DNA of 64,000 bases from an uncultured Neglectibacter sp. (GTDB lineage Bacteria; Bacillota; Clostridia; Oscillospirales; Acutalibacteraceae), in NCBI GenBank assembly GCA_946554335.1, contig CAMNSA010000003.1, forward strand, positions 124,001 through 188,000, written 5' to 3'. The position numbers were made by a program, and so were the translations under genes. Below are positions 1-7,888 of this stretch, one piece after another. The notes beneath the pieces were generated by a model, which was not told where the DNA came from, ran no database searches, and saw nothing but the letters and a program-made list of their open reading frames with translations. The first letter of the stretch is position 1. Each line of letters opens with the position of its first letter.

Positions 1-487
1 CCTCCAGCGCCGCGGCCGCCGCGTTTGTCTGGGCCATATTCCCCATCCCCAGGGAGGAGAGAAAGCATCCCGAAGCGTAGACCACCGCCAGCTTCTTCCC
101 AAACCGGCCCGCCTTCTCTATGTAGCCAAGCGCCCCGGGAGCCCCCCGGTGCCTGGCGGAGAGCAGGTTTTCCCCGAATACTGTCATCATCCCAAGCAGC
201 GCCGAGATCCACATCCAGAAGAGGGCCCCCGGGCCTCCCACGGTGATGGCGCTTGCCACTCCCACGATATTGCCCGTTCCGATGGAGCCGGCCAAAGCGG
301 CGGAAAGGGCCTGGAACTGCCCCACTCCCCCCTTCTCCTTTTCCGAGACCTTCAGCGACGCTTTCATCCAACGGAAAAAGCCCCGCACCTGGAAAAAGCC
401 GGAAGCAAAGGAAAGACGCATGCCGATGAGTAGAATGAGCCCCAGCACATGCCAGCCCCACAGCAGATCCCCGACCCCTCTAAGCAT
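1..487 (-). CDS. Sodium:alanine/glycine symporter (AGCS family), C-terminal part missing
   Basis: Membrane carrier that takes up alanine or glycine with sodium. The 162 visible codons give a hydrophobic N-terminus, then a basic loop and the segments GSIGTGNIVGVA and GGPGALFWMW, which are typical of the AGCS/AlsT family. A further conserved stretch follows (GMGNMAQ). The gene runs off the left edge, so about two thirds of the protein is unseen. Its ATG overlaps the end of the upstream amidase-like gene by 8 bases, so the two are co-transcribed and probably translationally coupled. Substrate (alanine, glycine or glutamine) cannot be decided from this fragment. Confidence 0.85.
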   Translation of the reverse strand, partial: MLRGVGDLLWGWHVLGLILLIGMRLSFASGFFQVRGFFRWMKASLKVSEKEKGGVGQFQALSAALAGSIGTGNIVGVASAITVGGPGALFWMWISALLGMMTVFGENLLSARHRGAPGALGYIEKAGRFGKKLAVVYASGCFLSSLGMGNMAQTNAAAAALE

Positions 488-1013
488 CCCGGAACGCCGC
501 TCCGAAATACCGGCACAATGCCCAGGAAAGGCTTTTGGCGATGGGGTCCAGGTTTCCGGTAAGCCACACCTCGTCCTGAGGGTTGTCGTGGTAGGCAAGC
601 TGTACCTTTACCGCTGGGGCGCGCAGCTCTCCCGCCTCCTCATAAAAGGCCTTTTCCTTTAAGACTACCAGCTCCGGCTGGGGATATACCTTCTCAAGCC
701 CCTCTGAGATAAGCTGTGCCGCTCTCTTCCCCTCCTCGCTTCCCGGAAGATAGCACACCTGGGGCCCCTTCAGCGTTCCCTCCAGCCGCGGAGGAGCCGC
801 CTGTGACTGAAGAGAAAGGCAGAGCCTTTTCCCTTCCTCTGAAAGCGCTTTTTCTTCTGCGCCCCTCTCCAACCGTTCACAGAAAATATGATTTTCTTTC
901 AGATAAGGTTCCATGGCAAGGGAGAGCTTACCCATCCAATCGCCCTCGCTGCCTCCGTTGGGATAGAGTTCCTGACTTTCAGACAGGCTCAGATAAAGCT
1001 TAGGCTCTTCCAA
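480..1013 (-). CDS. N-acetylmuramoyl-L-alanine amidase-like protein, possibly inactive
   Basis: 177 residues resembling the short clostridial amidase_3-like proteins that begin with a Y-L-S-x-S motif and carry a YPNGGSEGDWM region. These enzymes cut the amide bond between muramic acid and the stem peptide. No signal peptide or membrane segment is seen. Where I expect a histidine before S-N-A-A-P this protein has LQSQAAP, and where I expect an acidic residue before GYHDN it has VQLAYHDN, so zinc or catalytic residues may be lost. The start is TTG: it has AAGGAG eight bases upstream and no better alternative. It sits between the deacetylase and the symporter, in one operon. Confidence 0.6.
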   Translation of the reverse strand: MEEPKLYLSLSESQELYPNGGSEGDWMGKLSLAMEPYLKENHIFCERLERGAEEKALSEEGKRLCLSLQSQAAPPRLEGTLKGPQVCYLPGSEEGKRAAQLISEGLEKVYPQPELVVLKEKAFYEEAGELRAPAVKVQLAYHDNPQDEVWLTGNLDPIAKSLSWALCRYFGAAFRDA

Positions 1014-1066
1014 CTCGATCGCTCCTTTTCTTTTCTGTTTCTGCGCTTCCTGGTCTTTTTTCAGGC

Positions 1067-1942
1067 TCAGGAAAGGATTTTCTCAAAAAACTGGGCGGAG
1101 GTTTCCCCGGAGGGGCGCAAAAATCTTCCCAGCCCATAGAGGGATTCGGGATCCCGCGTGACTATGCTGACCCGTTCCTCGCAGGACAGGGTGGCAGAAA
1201 ACCCCAGGCTCTTGATGATCTCCGGCGTTTCCCTGCTCATTGCCCCGAAGGGATAGACAAAGGTGACGGGCTTCACGCCAGTCCCGTTTAAAACGGCGCT
1301 TTGCGCCTTTTCCACATCGTTCGTCAGCCGGGCCTTATACTGGGCAGGCGTTTCTCCGGGAAGCTTTTTCGCCCCCAGCGCCCCACCGCGTTCGCTGTGC
1401 AGATCATAGCTGTGATTCCCGATCTCCACCAAACCGGATCCCGCCATTTCCCGGAGCTCTTCCCAGCAGGCGTGGGAATAGTAGGCGTTCTTCTCTCCGC
1501 TTTCGCTGTACAGCTCCGCGTACCGGCCGATGGGAGAGATCACAAATTTACAGCGGTATTTTTCCGCGATGGGGAAGGCGTAGAGGTAGTTATTGTAATA
1601 GCCGTCGTCAAAGGTGAGGACCACCGGCTTTTCCGGAAGCTCTCCTCCCTTTGTGTAGGCAATGAGATCCTCTATCAAAACAGTAGTATATCCGTGTTTT
1701 TTCAAATACTGCACATCCGTTTCAAACTCGGCCGGAGAGACCACATATTTCCCATGATATTTTTCGTCCTTGAGCAGGGAGTGATACATGACGATAGGAA
1801 CCTTTACTCCCTCACCCCGTTCCATGGCAAACACAGCCGTCACGGCAGTCGCTCCCACCACCAGGGCGACGCAGGCGGCCGCCAGAAATTTGAAATTGAC
1901 CTGAAACAGGGCATAGAACCCCGGTTTTCTCTTTTTTTCCAT
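1067..1942 (-). CDS. Membrane-anchored polysaccharide deacetylase (NodB fold)
   Basis: 291 residues. A basic N-terminus and one membrane segment at about residues 17-39 anchor an extracellular NodB domain. Metal and catalytic motifs are present: TFDDG at 110-114 and the HSxxxH-type motif NHSYDLH at 176-182. Such enzymes remove acetyl groups from N-acetylglucosamine or N-acetylmuramic acid in cell wall or surface polymers. The neighbouring amidase-like gene, 53 bases downstream, fits a cell wall role. Two in-frame starts exist (positions 1960 and 1942); neither has a ribosome binding site, and both lie in or just after a strong hairpin. I chose the inner ATG because it gives the usual short basic N-terminus. 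Confidence 0.85.
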   Translation of the reverse strand: MEKKRKPGFYALFQVNFKFLAAACVALVVGATAVTAVFAMERGEGVKVPIVMYHSLLKDEKYHGKYVVSPAEFETDVQYLKKHGYTTVLIEDLIAYTKGGELPEKPVVLTFDDGYYNNYLYAFPIAEKYRCKFVISPIGRYAELYSESGEKNAYYSHACWEELREMAGSGLVEIGNHSYDLHSERGGALGAKKLPGETPAQYKARLTNDVEKAQSAVLNGTGVKPVTFVYPFGAMSRETPEIIKSLGFSATLSCEERVSIVTRDPESLYGLGRFLRPSGETSAQFFEKILS

Positions 1943-1985
1943 AAAAAAACACCGTCCCATAACTATCTATAGTCACGAGACGGCC
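1943..1985 (-). terminator. Strong hairpin with T-run between hlyIII-type gene and deacetylase
   Basis: On the minus strand CCGTCTCGTGACTAT pairs along 15 positions (three G-T) with ATAGTTATGGGACGG around a two-base AG loop, followed by T7. It looks like the terminator of the haemolysin-III gene. The outer ATG of the deacetylase lies in its 3' arm and the inner ATG directly follows the T-run. On the plus strand the same hairpin is followed by T-rich sequence, so it may work both ways. Confidence 0.75.
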
Positions 1986-2014
1986 CTTTTATTCTTTTTT
2001 TGCAGACGCTTCCC

Positions 2015-2722
2015 CTATTTGATGACCTGATAGACGCACACGCTGTGCAGCACGCTGCCCGCCAGCACAAACAGATGGAACACCGAGTGGATATAAGGGA
2101 TCCTCTTTCCTACGCCGTAAAGCACAGCCCCCAGCGTATAGCATAGGCCCCCTGCCAGAAGGCACCAGAAGCCCAGGGGAGAAACACTTTCAAAAAAGCG
2201 CTTCATGGCAACAATGACCACCCATCCCATGGCGAGATAACACACCATGGAAAACCTTTTAAACCGCTCTACGCTGACAGCGTTGAGAACGACCCCCAGC
2301 ACGGCGGCGCCCCACACTACGCCAAACATCACCCATCCCAGGGCTCCGCCCAGGCTCACCAGAGTGATGGGCGTATAGGTGCCCGCGATCAAAAGGAAAA
2401 TGGTACAGTGGTCCAGAGAGCGAAACACCACCTTGGCCCGGTTGAGACCCAGAGCATGATAGATGGTGGACACCGTGTAAAGAAGCACCATGGAGGCGCC
2501 GTAGATCGCCGCGGACACCACCTTTTTCGGAGTCTTTTCACAAAACACCAGAAGCAGCACCAACGCGGCCACCGCGAACAGTGCCGACACTCCGTGAGAC
2601 ACCGAGGAAAAAATTTCCTCTCCCAGGCTGTAACGGGGCAGCTTTAAAAGGCGTCTTTTTTCCTGGCGAGCGCGATAGACTGTTTCTCTCCCGTTTTTCT
2701 GCTGTAAAGTATCCTGTTTCAT
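2015..2722 (-). CDS. Haemolysin III family membrane protein (YqfA/TrhA type)
   Basis: 235 residues, with seven predicted membrane segments after an approximately 35-residue cytoplasmic start. Family hallmarks are visible: GEEIFSSVSHGV near the start, the S-x-x-YH motif STIYHAL, LDHCTIFLLIAGTYTP, and the C-terminal HSVFHLFVLAGSVLH. These conserved His/Asp/Ser residues match the PAQR-like superfamily. Members are linked to membrane homeostasis; a true haemolytic role is not implied. The ATG is preceded by GGAGG at five bases; an upstream in-frame TTG has no such site. It appears to be transcribed alone, ended by the hairpin at 1943-1985. Confidence 0.9.
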   Translation of the reverse strand: MKQDTLQQKNGRETVYRARQEKRRLLKLPRYSLGEEIFSSVSHGVSALFAVAALVLLLVFCEKTPKKVVSAAIYGASMVLLYTVSTIYHALGLNRAKVVFRSLDHCTIFLLIAGTYTPITLVSLGGALGWVMFGVVWGAAVLGVVLNAVSVERFKRFSMVCYLAMGWVVIVAMKRFFESVSPLGFWCLLAGGLCYTLGAVLYGVGKRIPYIHSVFHLFVLAGSVLHSVCVYQVIK

Positions 2723-2947
2723 CTCCGCCTCCAAGGGTTAGACTTTATATTACATAGTTTTTAAAACCAGATGTCCCGTTCATTATACCCTCTCTCTGAA
2801 AAAAATGCAAGCGGTGACGCCTCCTGTCTAAAAAAGAGGCTGACATTCTATCCTTGCGCAGGACTTGCAGAGCGAAAGGGGTTCGTTATTTCACACTTTC
2901 TTTGCCGGCTCAGATATAGCTTTCGGTAAAATTTTCCCTATCTTCTG

Positions 2948-2976
2948 TTGACTTTTTGACTTCGCCGTGGTAGAGT
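2948..2976 (+). promoter_or_regulatory. Sigma-A type promoter
   Basis: TTGACT (2948-2953), 17-base spacer, TAGAGT (2971-2976). Transcription would begin near 2984, about 380 bases before the first ABC transporter gene and about 45 bases before the first terminator-like hairpin. Confidence 0.5.
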
Positions 2977-3026
2977 GGCAGTACCGTCGTTACTGAATAT
3001 TTGGTGCGCAGCCGTGAAAGCGCATC

Positions 3027-3062
3027 AAAAAACAGGGGATTTTGCCCCCTGTTTGGTTTTTT
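3027..3062 (+). terminator. First hairpin with T-run in exporter leader
   Basis: AACAGGGG (3031-3038) pairs with CCCCTGTT (3046-3053), extended by outer A-T pairs, followed by GGTTTTTT. Just upstream, GGTGCGC (3002-3008) can pair with GCGCATC (3020-3026), giving two stacked hairpins in a short transcript. Confidence 0.65.
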
Positions 3063-3091
3063 GCGCCGTCAAGCAGAACCGCGCAAAGCCT

Positions 3092-3142
3092 GGGAAGGGG
3101 ACGGCAGTCCTGTTCTGTGCAGGCTGCCGCCCCTTCCCTTTT
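3092..3142 (+). terminator. Second, longer hairpin with T-run in exporter leader
   Basis: GGGAAGGGG (3092-3100) and CGGCAG (3102-3107) pair with CTGCCGCCCCTTCCC (3124-3138), one base bulged, with an inner CCTG/CAGG helix; TTTT follows. Its 3' arm overlaps TTCCCTTT, which could instead pair with AAAGGGAA further downstream. Confidence 0.55.
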
Positions 3143-3361
3143 CCATTTCAAAGGGAAAAGGCTTTTCCGGAAAACCGCCCTTCCCGTTTTCCGGCGAGTT
3201 TCGTTTTCCTTTATTATGCGAGGAGTGTTGTGATATGATTTTTTTCTTTCGTCCGGTCTGCTATATAAAATGCGGACATCTTCCCCACTGACAGGGATCT
3301 GTCCTGTCGCTCCCCTTTTCAGGGCAGATCTTTAGAAATCAAACAAGGAAATGAGTGAACT

Positions 3362-5194
3362 ATGAACAAAAAGAAAGAACCAACAGCAAATATCCTGCGG
3401 TTTTACCCCTTTACCAAGGGGTTCCGCTTCTCCTTTGTGCTCTCGCTTTTGGCGCTAGTCGTCGCCGCGGTGGCCAATTATATGACCCCGCAGGTGATCC
3501 GCGTCACGGTGGACTCCGTCATCAATGATACACCCTTCCAGCTTCCCGGCTTTCTCATCAGCTGGATCGACGCCATCGGCGGGAGAGAGGTGCTGCGCAG
3601 CCATATCGTGATCTGCGCTGGGGCTTCCCTGGTGTTCGCCGTGATCGCCGGGCTTTCCAACTATATGTCCCGCATGAGTCTGGCAAAGGCCTGCGAGGGC
3701 ACCGTCGCCCGGATCCGGGATACCCTGTTCGACCATATCCAGCACCTGCCCTACGCCTGGCACAACTCCCACCAAACAGGAGATATTATCCAGCGCTGCA
3801 CCCAGGATGTGGACCTTATACGCAACTTCGTCAGCGACCAGCTGATGGAATGTATCCGCACTGTGCTGCTGATCGTGGTATCTCTCGCGCTGATGTTTTC
3901 CATGAATGTGGGGCTTTCCCTGGTGGTCACCGCTTTTTTGCCGGTGGTATTCGTCACCTCTCTGGTCTTTCATTCCATCACCGGGAAGCGGTTTCGCGCC
4001 GCTGACGAGATGGAGGGAGAGCTTACCGCCCTGGTGCAGGAAAACCTGACCGGCGTGCGGGTGGTGAGGGCCTTCGGAAGAGAGGCCTATGAAATAGACC
4101 GGTTCAATGAGAAAAACGAGACCTTTACCAATCTCTGGGTCCGTCTGGGAAAGGTGATGGGGCTCAACTGGGGTCTGGGAGATTTCATCGCCGGCTTCCA
4201 GATGCTCGCCATCCTTGTGGCGGGAGCCTTTTTTGTGGAGGCGGGCGAGCTGACGGCAGGCGAATTTCTGGCCTTTACCGCCTACAACTCCATGCTGGTG
4301 TGGCCTACCAGAAATCTCGGCCGTCTGCTGGCGGAGCTGAGCAAAACAGACATCAGCTCTACCCGGCTTTTCGATATTCTGGACGCGCCGGAGGAAAAGG
4401 ACTGTCCCGACCCCAAAACCCCGCCCATGGACCGGGATATCGTCTTCTCCCATGTGAGCTTCGGCTACACTGGGAGCGCGGAGGTCTTAAACGACGTGTC
4501 CTTCACCATCAGGGCCGGCTCCACCTTCGGCATTTTAGGCGCGACGGGCTCGGGAAAATCCACCTTGATGGCGCTATTAGACCGGCTCTATGAGCTGCCG
4601 AAGGAAAACGGGATCATCACCATCGGAGGCGTGAATATTCAGGACATCCGGCTTTCTCATCTGCGCCGCAATATCGGGATCGTTTTGCAGGAGCCCTTCC
4701 TGTTTTCCAAGACCTTCCGGGAAAGCATCGCAGACGGCTCTTCCAGGGAGGATCTGGAAAGCGTGCGGCACTTCGCCCGTCTGGCAGTGATCGACGACGC
4801 CATTGAAAATTTCTCGCAGGGCTATGAAACGCCCATCGGCGAGCGGGGCGTCACCATTTCCGGCGGACAAAAGCAGCGGGTGGCCATCGCCCGTATGCTG
4901 ATGCAGGATACCCCCATCAAGATTTTCGACGACTCTCTTTCCGCCGTGGACATGGAAACCGATGCAAAGATCCGCCGGTCGATTCAGGAAAATGTTTCCG
5001 GCACTACGATCCTCATCGCCCACCGGATCACCACCCTGATGAACGCCGACCAGATCATGGTCCTGGACAAGGGGCGGGTCGTCCAGATGGGCACTCACGA
5101 GAAGCTTTCCAAAGAAGAGGGCATCTATAAAAGAATTTTCGACACACAGCGGGGCGCTGCCGAAGAGGACACCGCGGACCCGGCAGAGTTGTAA
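3362..5194 (+). CDS. Heterodimeric ABC exporter, subunit with degenerate Walker B
   Basis: 610 residues: a six-helix exporter transmembrane domain (about 20-320), then a nucleotide-binding domain. Walker A is GATGSGKST near 393-401, signature ISGGQKQ near 499, H-loop IAHR near 552. Walker B reads IKIFDDS near 518-524: the catalytic glutamate is replaced by aspartate, while its signature is canonical. This is the arrangement of the first partner in heterodimeric exporters such as BmrC or TM287. The partner gene follows 91 bases later, and together they should form one full exporter with one consensus and one degenerate ATP site. Likely cargo is drugs or lipids; the sequence does not tell which. 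Confidence 0.93.
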   Translation: MNKKKEPTANILRFYPFTKGFRFSFVLSLLALVVAAVANYMTPQVIRVTVDSVINDTPFQLPGFLISWIDAIGGREVLRSHIVICAGASLVFAVIAGLSNYMSRMSLAKACEGTVARIRDTLFDHIQHLPYAWHNSHQTGDIIQRCTQDVDLIRNFVSDQLMECIRTVLLIVVSLALMFSMNVGLSLVVTAFLPVVFVTSLVFHSITGKRFRAADEMEGELTALVQENLTGVRVVRAFGREAYEIDRFNEKNETFTNLWVRLGKVMGLNWGLGDFIAGFQMLAILVAGAFFVEAGELTAGEFLAFTAYNSMLVWPTRNLGRLLAELSKTDISSTRLFDILDAPEEKDCPDPKTPPMDRDIVFSHVSFGYTGSAEVLNDVSFTIRAGSTFGILGATGSGKSTLMALLDRLYELPKENGIITIGGVNIQDIRLSHLRRNIGIVLQEPFLFSKTFRESIADGSSREDLESVRHFARLAVIDDAIENFSQGYETPIGERGVTISGGQKQRVAIARMLMQDTPIKIFDDSLSAVDMETDAKIRRSIQENVSGTTILIAHRITTLMNADQIMVLDKGRVVQMGTHEKLSKEEGIYKRIFDTQRGAAEEDTADPAEL

Positions 5195-5285
5195 TTTTCA
5201 TATTTTTCAGTCAGACCTAAATTCAGACCCAAAGGACTTAAAGAATTGCCCTTCAGAATTTCAGAGGGCAAGAAAGGAACTATTT

Positions 5286-7118
5286 ATGGATCTTAATTCA
5301 CCAAAGCAGATGAAGAGAGAGCGGTTCTCGTCTCTAAAGACCTGGGCCAAGCTCCTTCCCTTTTTAAAACCCTATTCCAGGATCATGCTAGTCGTGGTGG
5401 CTTTGATGCTGTTAAGCGCGGCGGTGGATATCGCCTATCCCCTGCTGTCAGGCTATGCGGTTGACCATTTCGTCACACCCCGCAGCACAAAAGGGCTCAC
5501 CGGCTTTGCGATCCTCTATTTTTTGCTGGTAGTCATTCAGATGCTGGGCACTATGTTCTTTGCCAGGGCAGCTTTAAAGGTGGAAATGTATCTGGGCAGA
5601 GACCTGAAGAAAAAGCTTTTCACCCATTTGCAGACCCTTGGCTTTTCCTATTACAACACCACTCCGGTAGGCGTGATCATGGCCCGGGTGATGAGCGACA
5701 CCAATAAGATCGGCGGTGTATTCGCCTGGAGCCTGGTGGATATCTTCTACAGTCTCGCCTATGTGCTGGGCTGTATCGCCGTGATGCTGTTTCTCAATTG
5801 GAAGCTGGCGCTGCTGATCACCTCCGTAGTGCCTGTGATCACGCTGCTCACCTTCTATTTTCAGAAGCGAATTCTGGCAATCAACCGAAAGGTGAGGAAA
5901 ATCAACGCAGAGATCACCCGCCATTACAACGAAGGAATCTCCGGCGCGAAAACCTCTAAAACCTTGGTAATCGAGGACAAAAATTCCCGGGCCTTCGCCC
6001 AGGTCACTGAAAATATGCGGCACACCACCATCCACGCCGTGCTGTTAAACGCCATTTATGTTCCCATCATCAGCTTCCTCACCGCTCTGGCAGTGGCCTT
6101 TGTCATCACCGGCGGCGGAAATATGGCGCTGACCGGCTCCATTGGGATCGGCGAATTGACCATCTTCGTGAATTTTGCCCTGGTCATCGCCGACCCGGTA
6201 CAGAACCTGGCCCGTACTATCTCCAATTTTATTTCCGCACAGGCCAATATTGAGCGCGTATCCGACCTTCTGGAGCTGGAGCCTCAGATTCAGGACTCTC
6301 CAGAGGTGATCGAAAAATACGGCACCTCCTTAGCTCCTAAGAGAGAAAACTGGGAACCTCTTATGGGACGTATTACCTTTGAGGACATTACCTTCCGCTA
6401 TCCGGACGGCACGGAAAATGTGCTGGAGCACTTTAACCTGGAGGTCCCCGCCGGCTCCACTGTGGCCATTGTGGGGGAGACCGGCGCGGGAAAATCCACC
6501 CTGGTAAACCTCGCCTGCCGGTTTTTTGAGCCCACCGAGGGGCGCATCCTCATCGACGGCCGGGATTACCGGGAGCGCAGTATGCTGTGGTTGCACAGCA
6601 GCATCGGCTATGTGCTGCAAACGCCCCATCTGTTCTCCGGCTCCGTAAAGGAGAATATCCGTTACGGAAAACTGGACGCCACAGACGAGGAGATCATCAG
6701 GGCGGCAAAGCTCGTCAACGCTCATGACTTTATCATGCGCATGGAAAACGGCTATGACAGCGATGTGGGAGAGGGCGGAGGCCAGCTTTCCACCGGAGAA
6801 AAGCAGCTGATCTCCTTTGCCAGAGCCATTCTGGCCGATCCCCGCATTTTCGTGCTGGACGAGGCCACCTCCTCCATCGACACCCACACGGAGGCCCTGA
6901 TCCAGAACGCCATCTCCACCCTGCTGCAGGGAAGGACCTCCTTCCTCATTGCCCACCGCCTTTCCACTATCCGCAAGGCGGACATGATCCTGGTGGTGCG
7001 AAACGGGAAGATCATGGAGCAGGGCACCCACAAGGAACTGATGAAGCAGGGCGGCTATTACGCCGGGCTTTACAACAAGCAGTTCGAGGCGGAATCTACC
7101 GAGGCGGCGTTCCGGTGA
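5286..7118 (+). CDS. Heterodimeric ABC exporter, subunit with canonical Walker B
   Basis: 610 residues with an exporter transmembrane domain (about 25-330) and an ATPase domain. Walker A GETGAGKST lies near 397-405, Walker B IFVLDEATSS near 520 with the catalytic glutamate present, and H-loop IAHR near 554. The signature is LSTGE instead of LSGGQ, so it completes the degenerate site made with the first subunit, while its own Walker motifs pair with that subunit's good signature. This complementary loss strongly supports an obligate pair (BmrD/TM288-like). It is preceded by AAGGAAC close to the ATG and followed by the repeat cluster at 7.1-7.5 kb. Confidence 0.93.
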   Translation: MDLNSPKQMKRERFSSLKTWAKLLPFLKPYSRIMLVVVALMLLSAAVDIAYPLLSGYAVDHFVTPRSTKGLTGFAILYFLLVVIQMLGTMFFARAALKVEMYLGRDLKKKLFTHLQTLGFSYYNTTPVGVIMARVMSDTNKIGGVFAWSLVDIFYSLAYVLGCIAVMLFLNWKLALLITSVVPVITLLTFYFQKRILAINRKVRKINAEITRHYNEGISGAKTSKTLVIEDKNSRAFAQVTENMRHTTIHAVLLNAIYVPIISFLTALAVAFVITGGGNMALTGSIGIGELTIFVNFALVIADPVQNLARTISNFISAQANIERVSDLLELEPQIQDSPEVIEKYGTSLAPKRENWEPLMGRITFEDITFRYPDGTENVLEHFNLEVPAGSTVAIVGETGAGKSTLVNLACRFFEPTEGRILIDGRDYRERSMLWLHSSIGYVLQTPHLFSGSVKENIRYGKLDATDEEIIRAAKLVNAHDFIMRMENGYDSDVGEGGGQLSTGEKQLISFARAILADPRIFVLDEATSSIDTHTEALIQNAISTLLQGRTSFLIAHRLSTIRKADMILVVRNGKIMEQGTHKELMKQGGYYAGLYNKQFEAESTEAAFR

Positions 7119-7119
7119 G

Positions 7120-7500
7120 TAGTTGTTAGATTTTAGGTATTAGTTGTTAGATAAGGGGGCTTGGCTCTCCCCTGGTAGTTGTTAGCCGTTAGACATTAGT
7201 CGTTAGATAAGGGCTTGGCTCTCCTTCTGGGAGAGCTGGCACGGCAAAGCCGTGACTGAGAGGGCATTATGGCCCATCAAAAACACTGACATTTTCGAAA
7301 CAGGCAGTCTGATACCCTCTCAGTCTCGCTTACGCTCGACAGCGTCTCACCTGCCGGTTGCGGTCAGCGCTAAACGGTCGCCACCGGCGACCAGCGCCCC
7401 AAAGGGGGAGCCAAGTGCTCTTGACCTTAGCTCCTTTGCGTAAAGAGAGCTGTCAGCCAGCGTGAAAATGGATTATGATTCATCAGCGAAGTGACTTCAT
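7120..7500. repeat. Intergenic repeat cluster (TAGTTGTTAG / CTTGGCTCTCC family)
   Basis: TAGTTGTTAG occurs at 7120, 7141 and 7176, with a variant TTAGTCGTTAG at 7197. Two units of TTAGT-GTTAGATAAGGG followed by CTTGGCTCTCC occur near 7143 and 7199. CTTGGCTCTCC (7214-7224) and GGGGGAGCCAAG (7404-7415) form inverted ends around internal hairpins (GGCACGGC/GCCGTG, CGGTCGCC/GGCGACC). GCTCCTTTGCGTAAAG near 7430 recurs with one change near 63255. It resembles non-coding palindromic elements that are common in gut Clostridia. The short ORFs across it have no gene-like features. Confidence 0.7.
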
Positions 7501-7513
7501 TATTCTTTGCGAA

Positions 7514-7547
7514 AAAGCGCTTCGGCCGGGATAGGCCGAAGCGCTTT
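7514..7547 (-). terminator. Terminator of the small membrane protein gene
   Basis: Perfect 14-base stem AAAGCGCTTCGGCC / GGCCGAAGCGCTTT with a six-base loop, followed on the minus strand by TTTTTC. It lies 14 bases past the stop codon. Confidence 0.85.
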
Positions 7548-7561
7548 CAGCTTCTAAACTT

Positions 7562-7888
7562 TTATTCCGTTCTCTCGCCGGAGGGAGGGGCGCTGTTCTG
7601 GGGGGAAGAGCTCCCCGTCTCCTGTGCTCCCACCTCCGAAGAGATGGACATGGCATGACGATATTGGGAGGGAGTGGGGGTGCGTTCCTGCTGGGGAAGA
7701 GAAAACGCCCAGAAGATCATAGCGATCCCCAACGCCAGCAAAAGCAGTACAAGGGCAATGATGGGCCCCATTCTCCGCTGTCTTTTCCTTCTGGGCCGGT
7801 GAGGAACCGTCCTGCCGGAGCTGCCTCCGGTGGAGGGACGCCTTACCTCTAACGGCCTCTTCGCGGCAGAAGAACTTCCACGAGGCAT
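7562..7888 (-). CDS. Small basic single-pass membrane protein, unknown function
   Basis: 108 residues, not recognised. The first 45 residues are rich in Arg, Ser and Pro and end in a strongly basic patch (RPRRKRQRR). One membrane helix follows at about 42-62 (IIALVLLLLALGIAMIFWAF). The rest is a Ser/Pro/Gln-rich low-complexity tail, probably outside the cell by the positive-inside rule. The ATG has GAGGAGG seven bases upstream; an upstream TTG in the same frame sits too close to that site. It is a single-gene unit with its own promoter at 7993-8021 and terminator at 7514-7547. Confidence 0.7.
   Translation of the reverse strand: MPRGSSSAAKRPLEVRRPSTGGSSGRTVPHRPRRKRQRRMGPIIALVLLLLALGIAMIFWAFSLPQQERTPTPSQYRHAMSISSEVGAQETGSSSPQNSAPPSGERTE

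Larger units (their letters stand above)
2723..3361 (+). other. 639-base gap: structured leader upstream of the ABC exporter
   Basis: No convincing gene. It holds a good plus-strand promoter (2948-2976), two strong terminator-like hairpins (3027-3062 and 3092-3142), a third possible stem (TTCCCTTT near 3135 with AAAGGGAA near 3151) that would compete with the 3' arm of the second, and about 200 further bases before the first ABC gene. Possible readings are a transcription-attenuation leader or a free-standing small RNA of about 80 bases followed by a separate exporter promoter. Confidence 0.5.

Noticed and set aside
1301..1972. 223-codon plus-strand ORF opposite the deacetylase
   Set aside because: Antisense shadow; deacetylase motifs on the other strand are clear.
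2975..3238. 87-codon ORF in the ABC leader
   Set aside because: No binding site and runs through both hairpins; could at most be a leader peptide, not supported.
7120..7210. CRISPR-like array of TAGTTGTTAG copies
   Set aside because: Repeats are only about 10 bases, unevenly spaced and imperfect, with no cas genes.
7252..7443. 63-codon ORF in the repeat cluster
   Set aside because: Lies wholly in palindromic repeat sequence and has no binding site.
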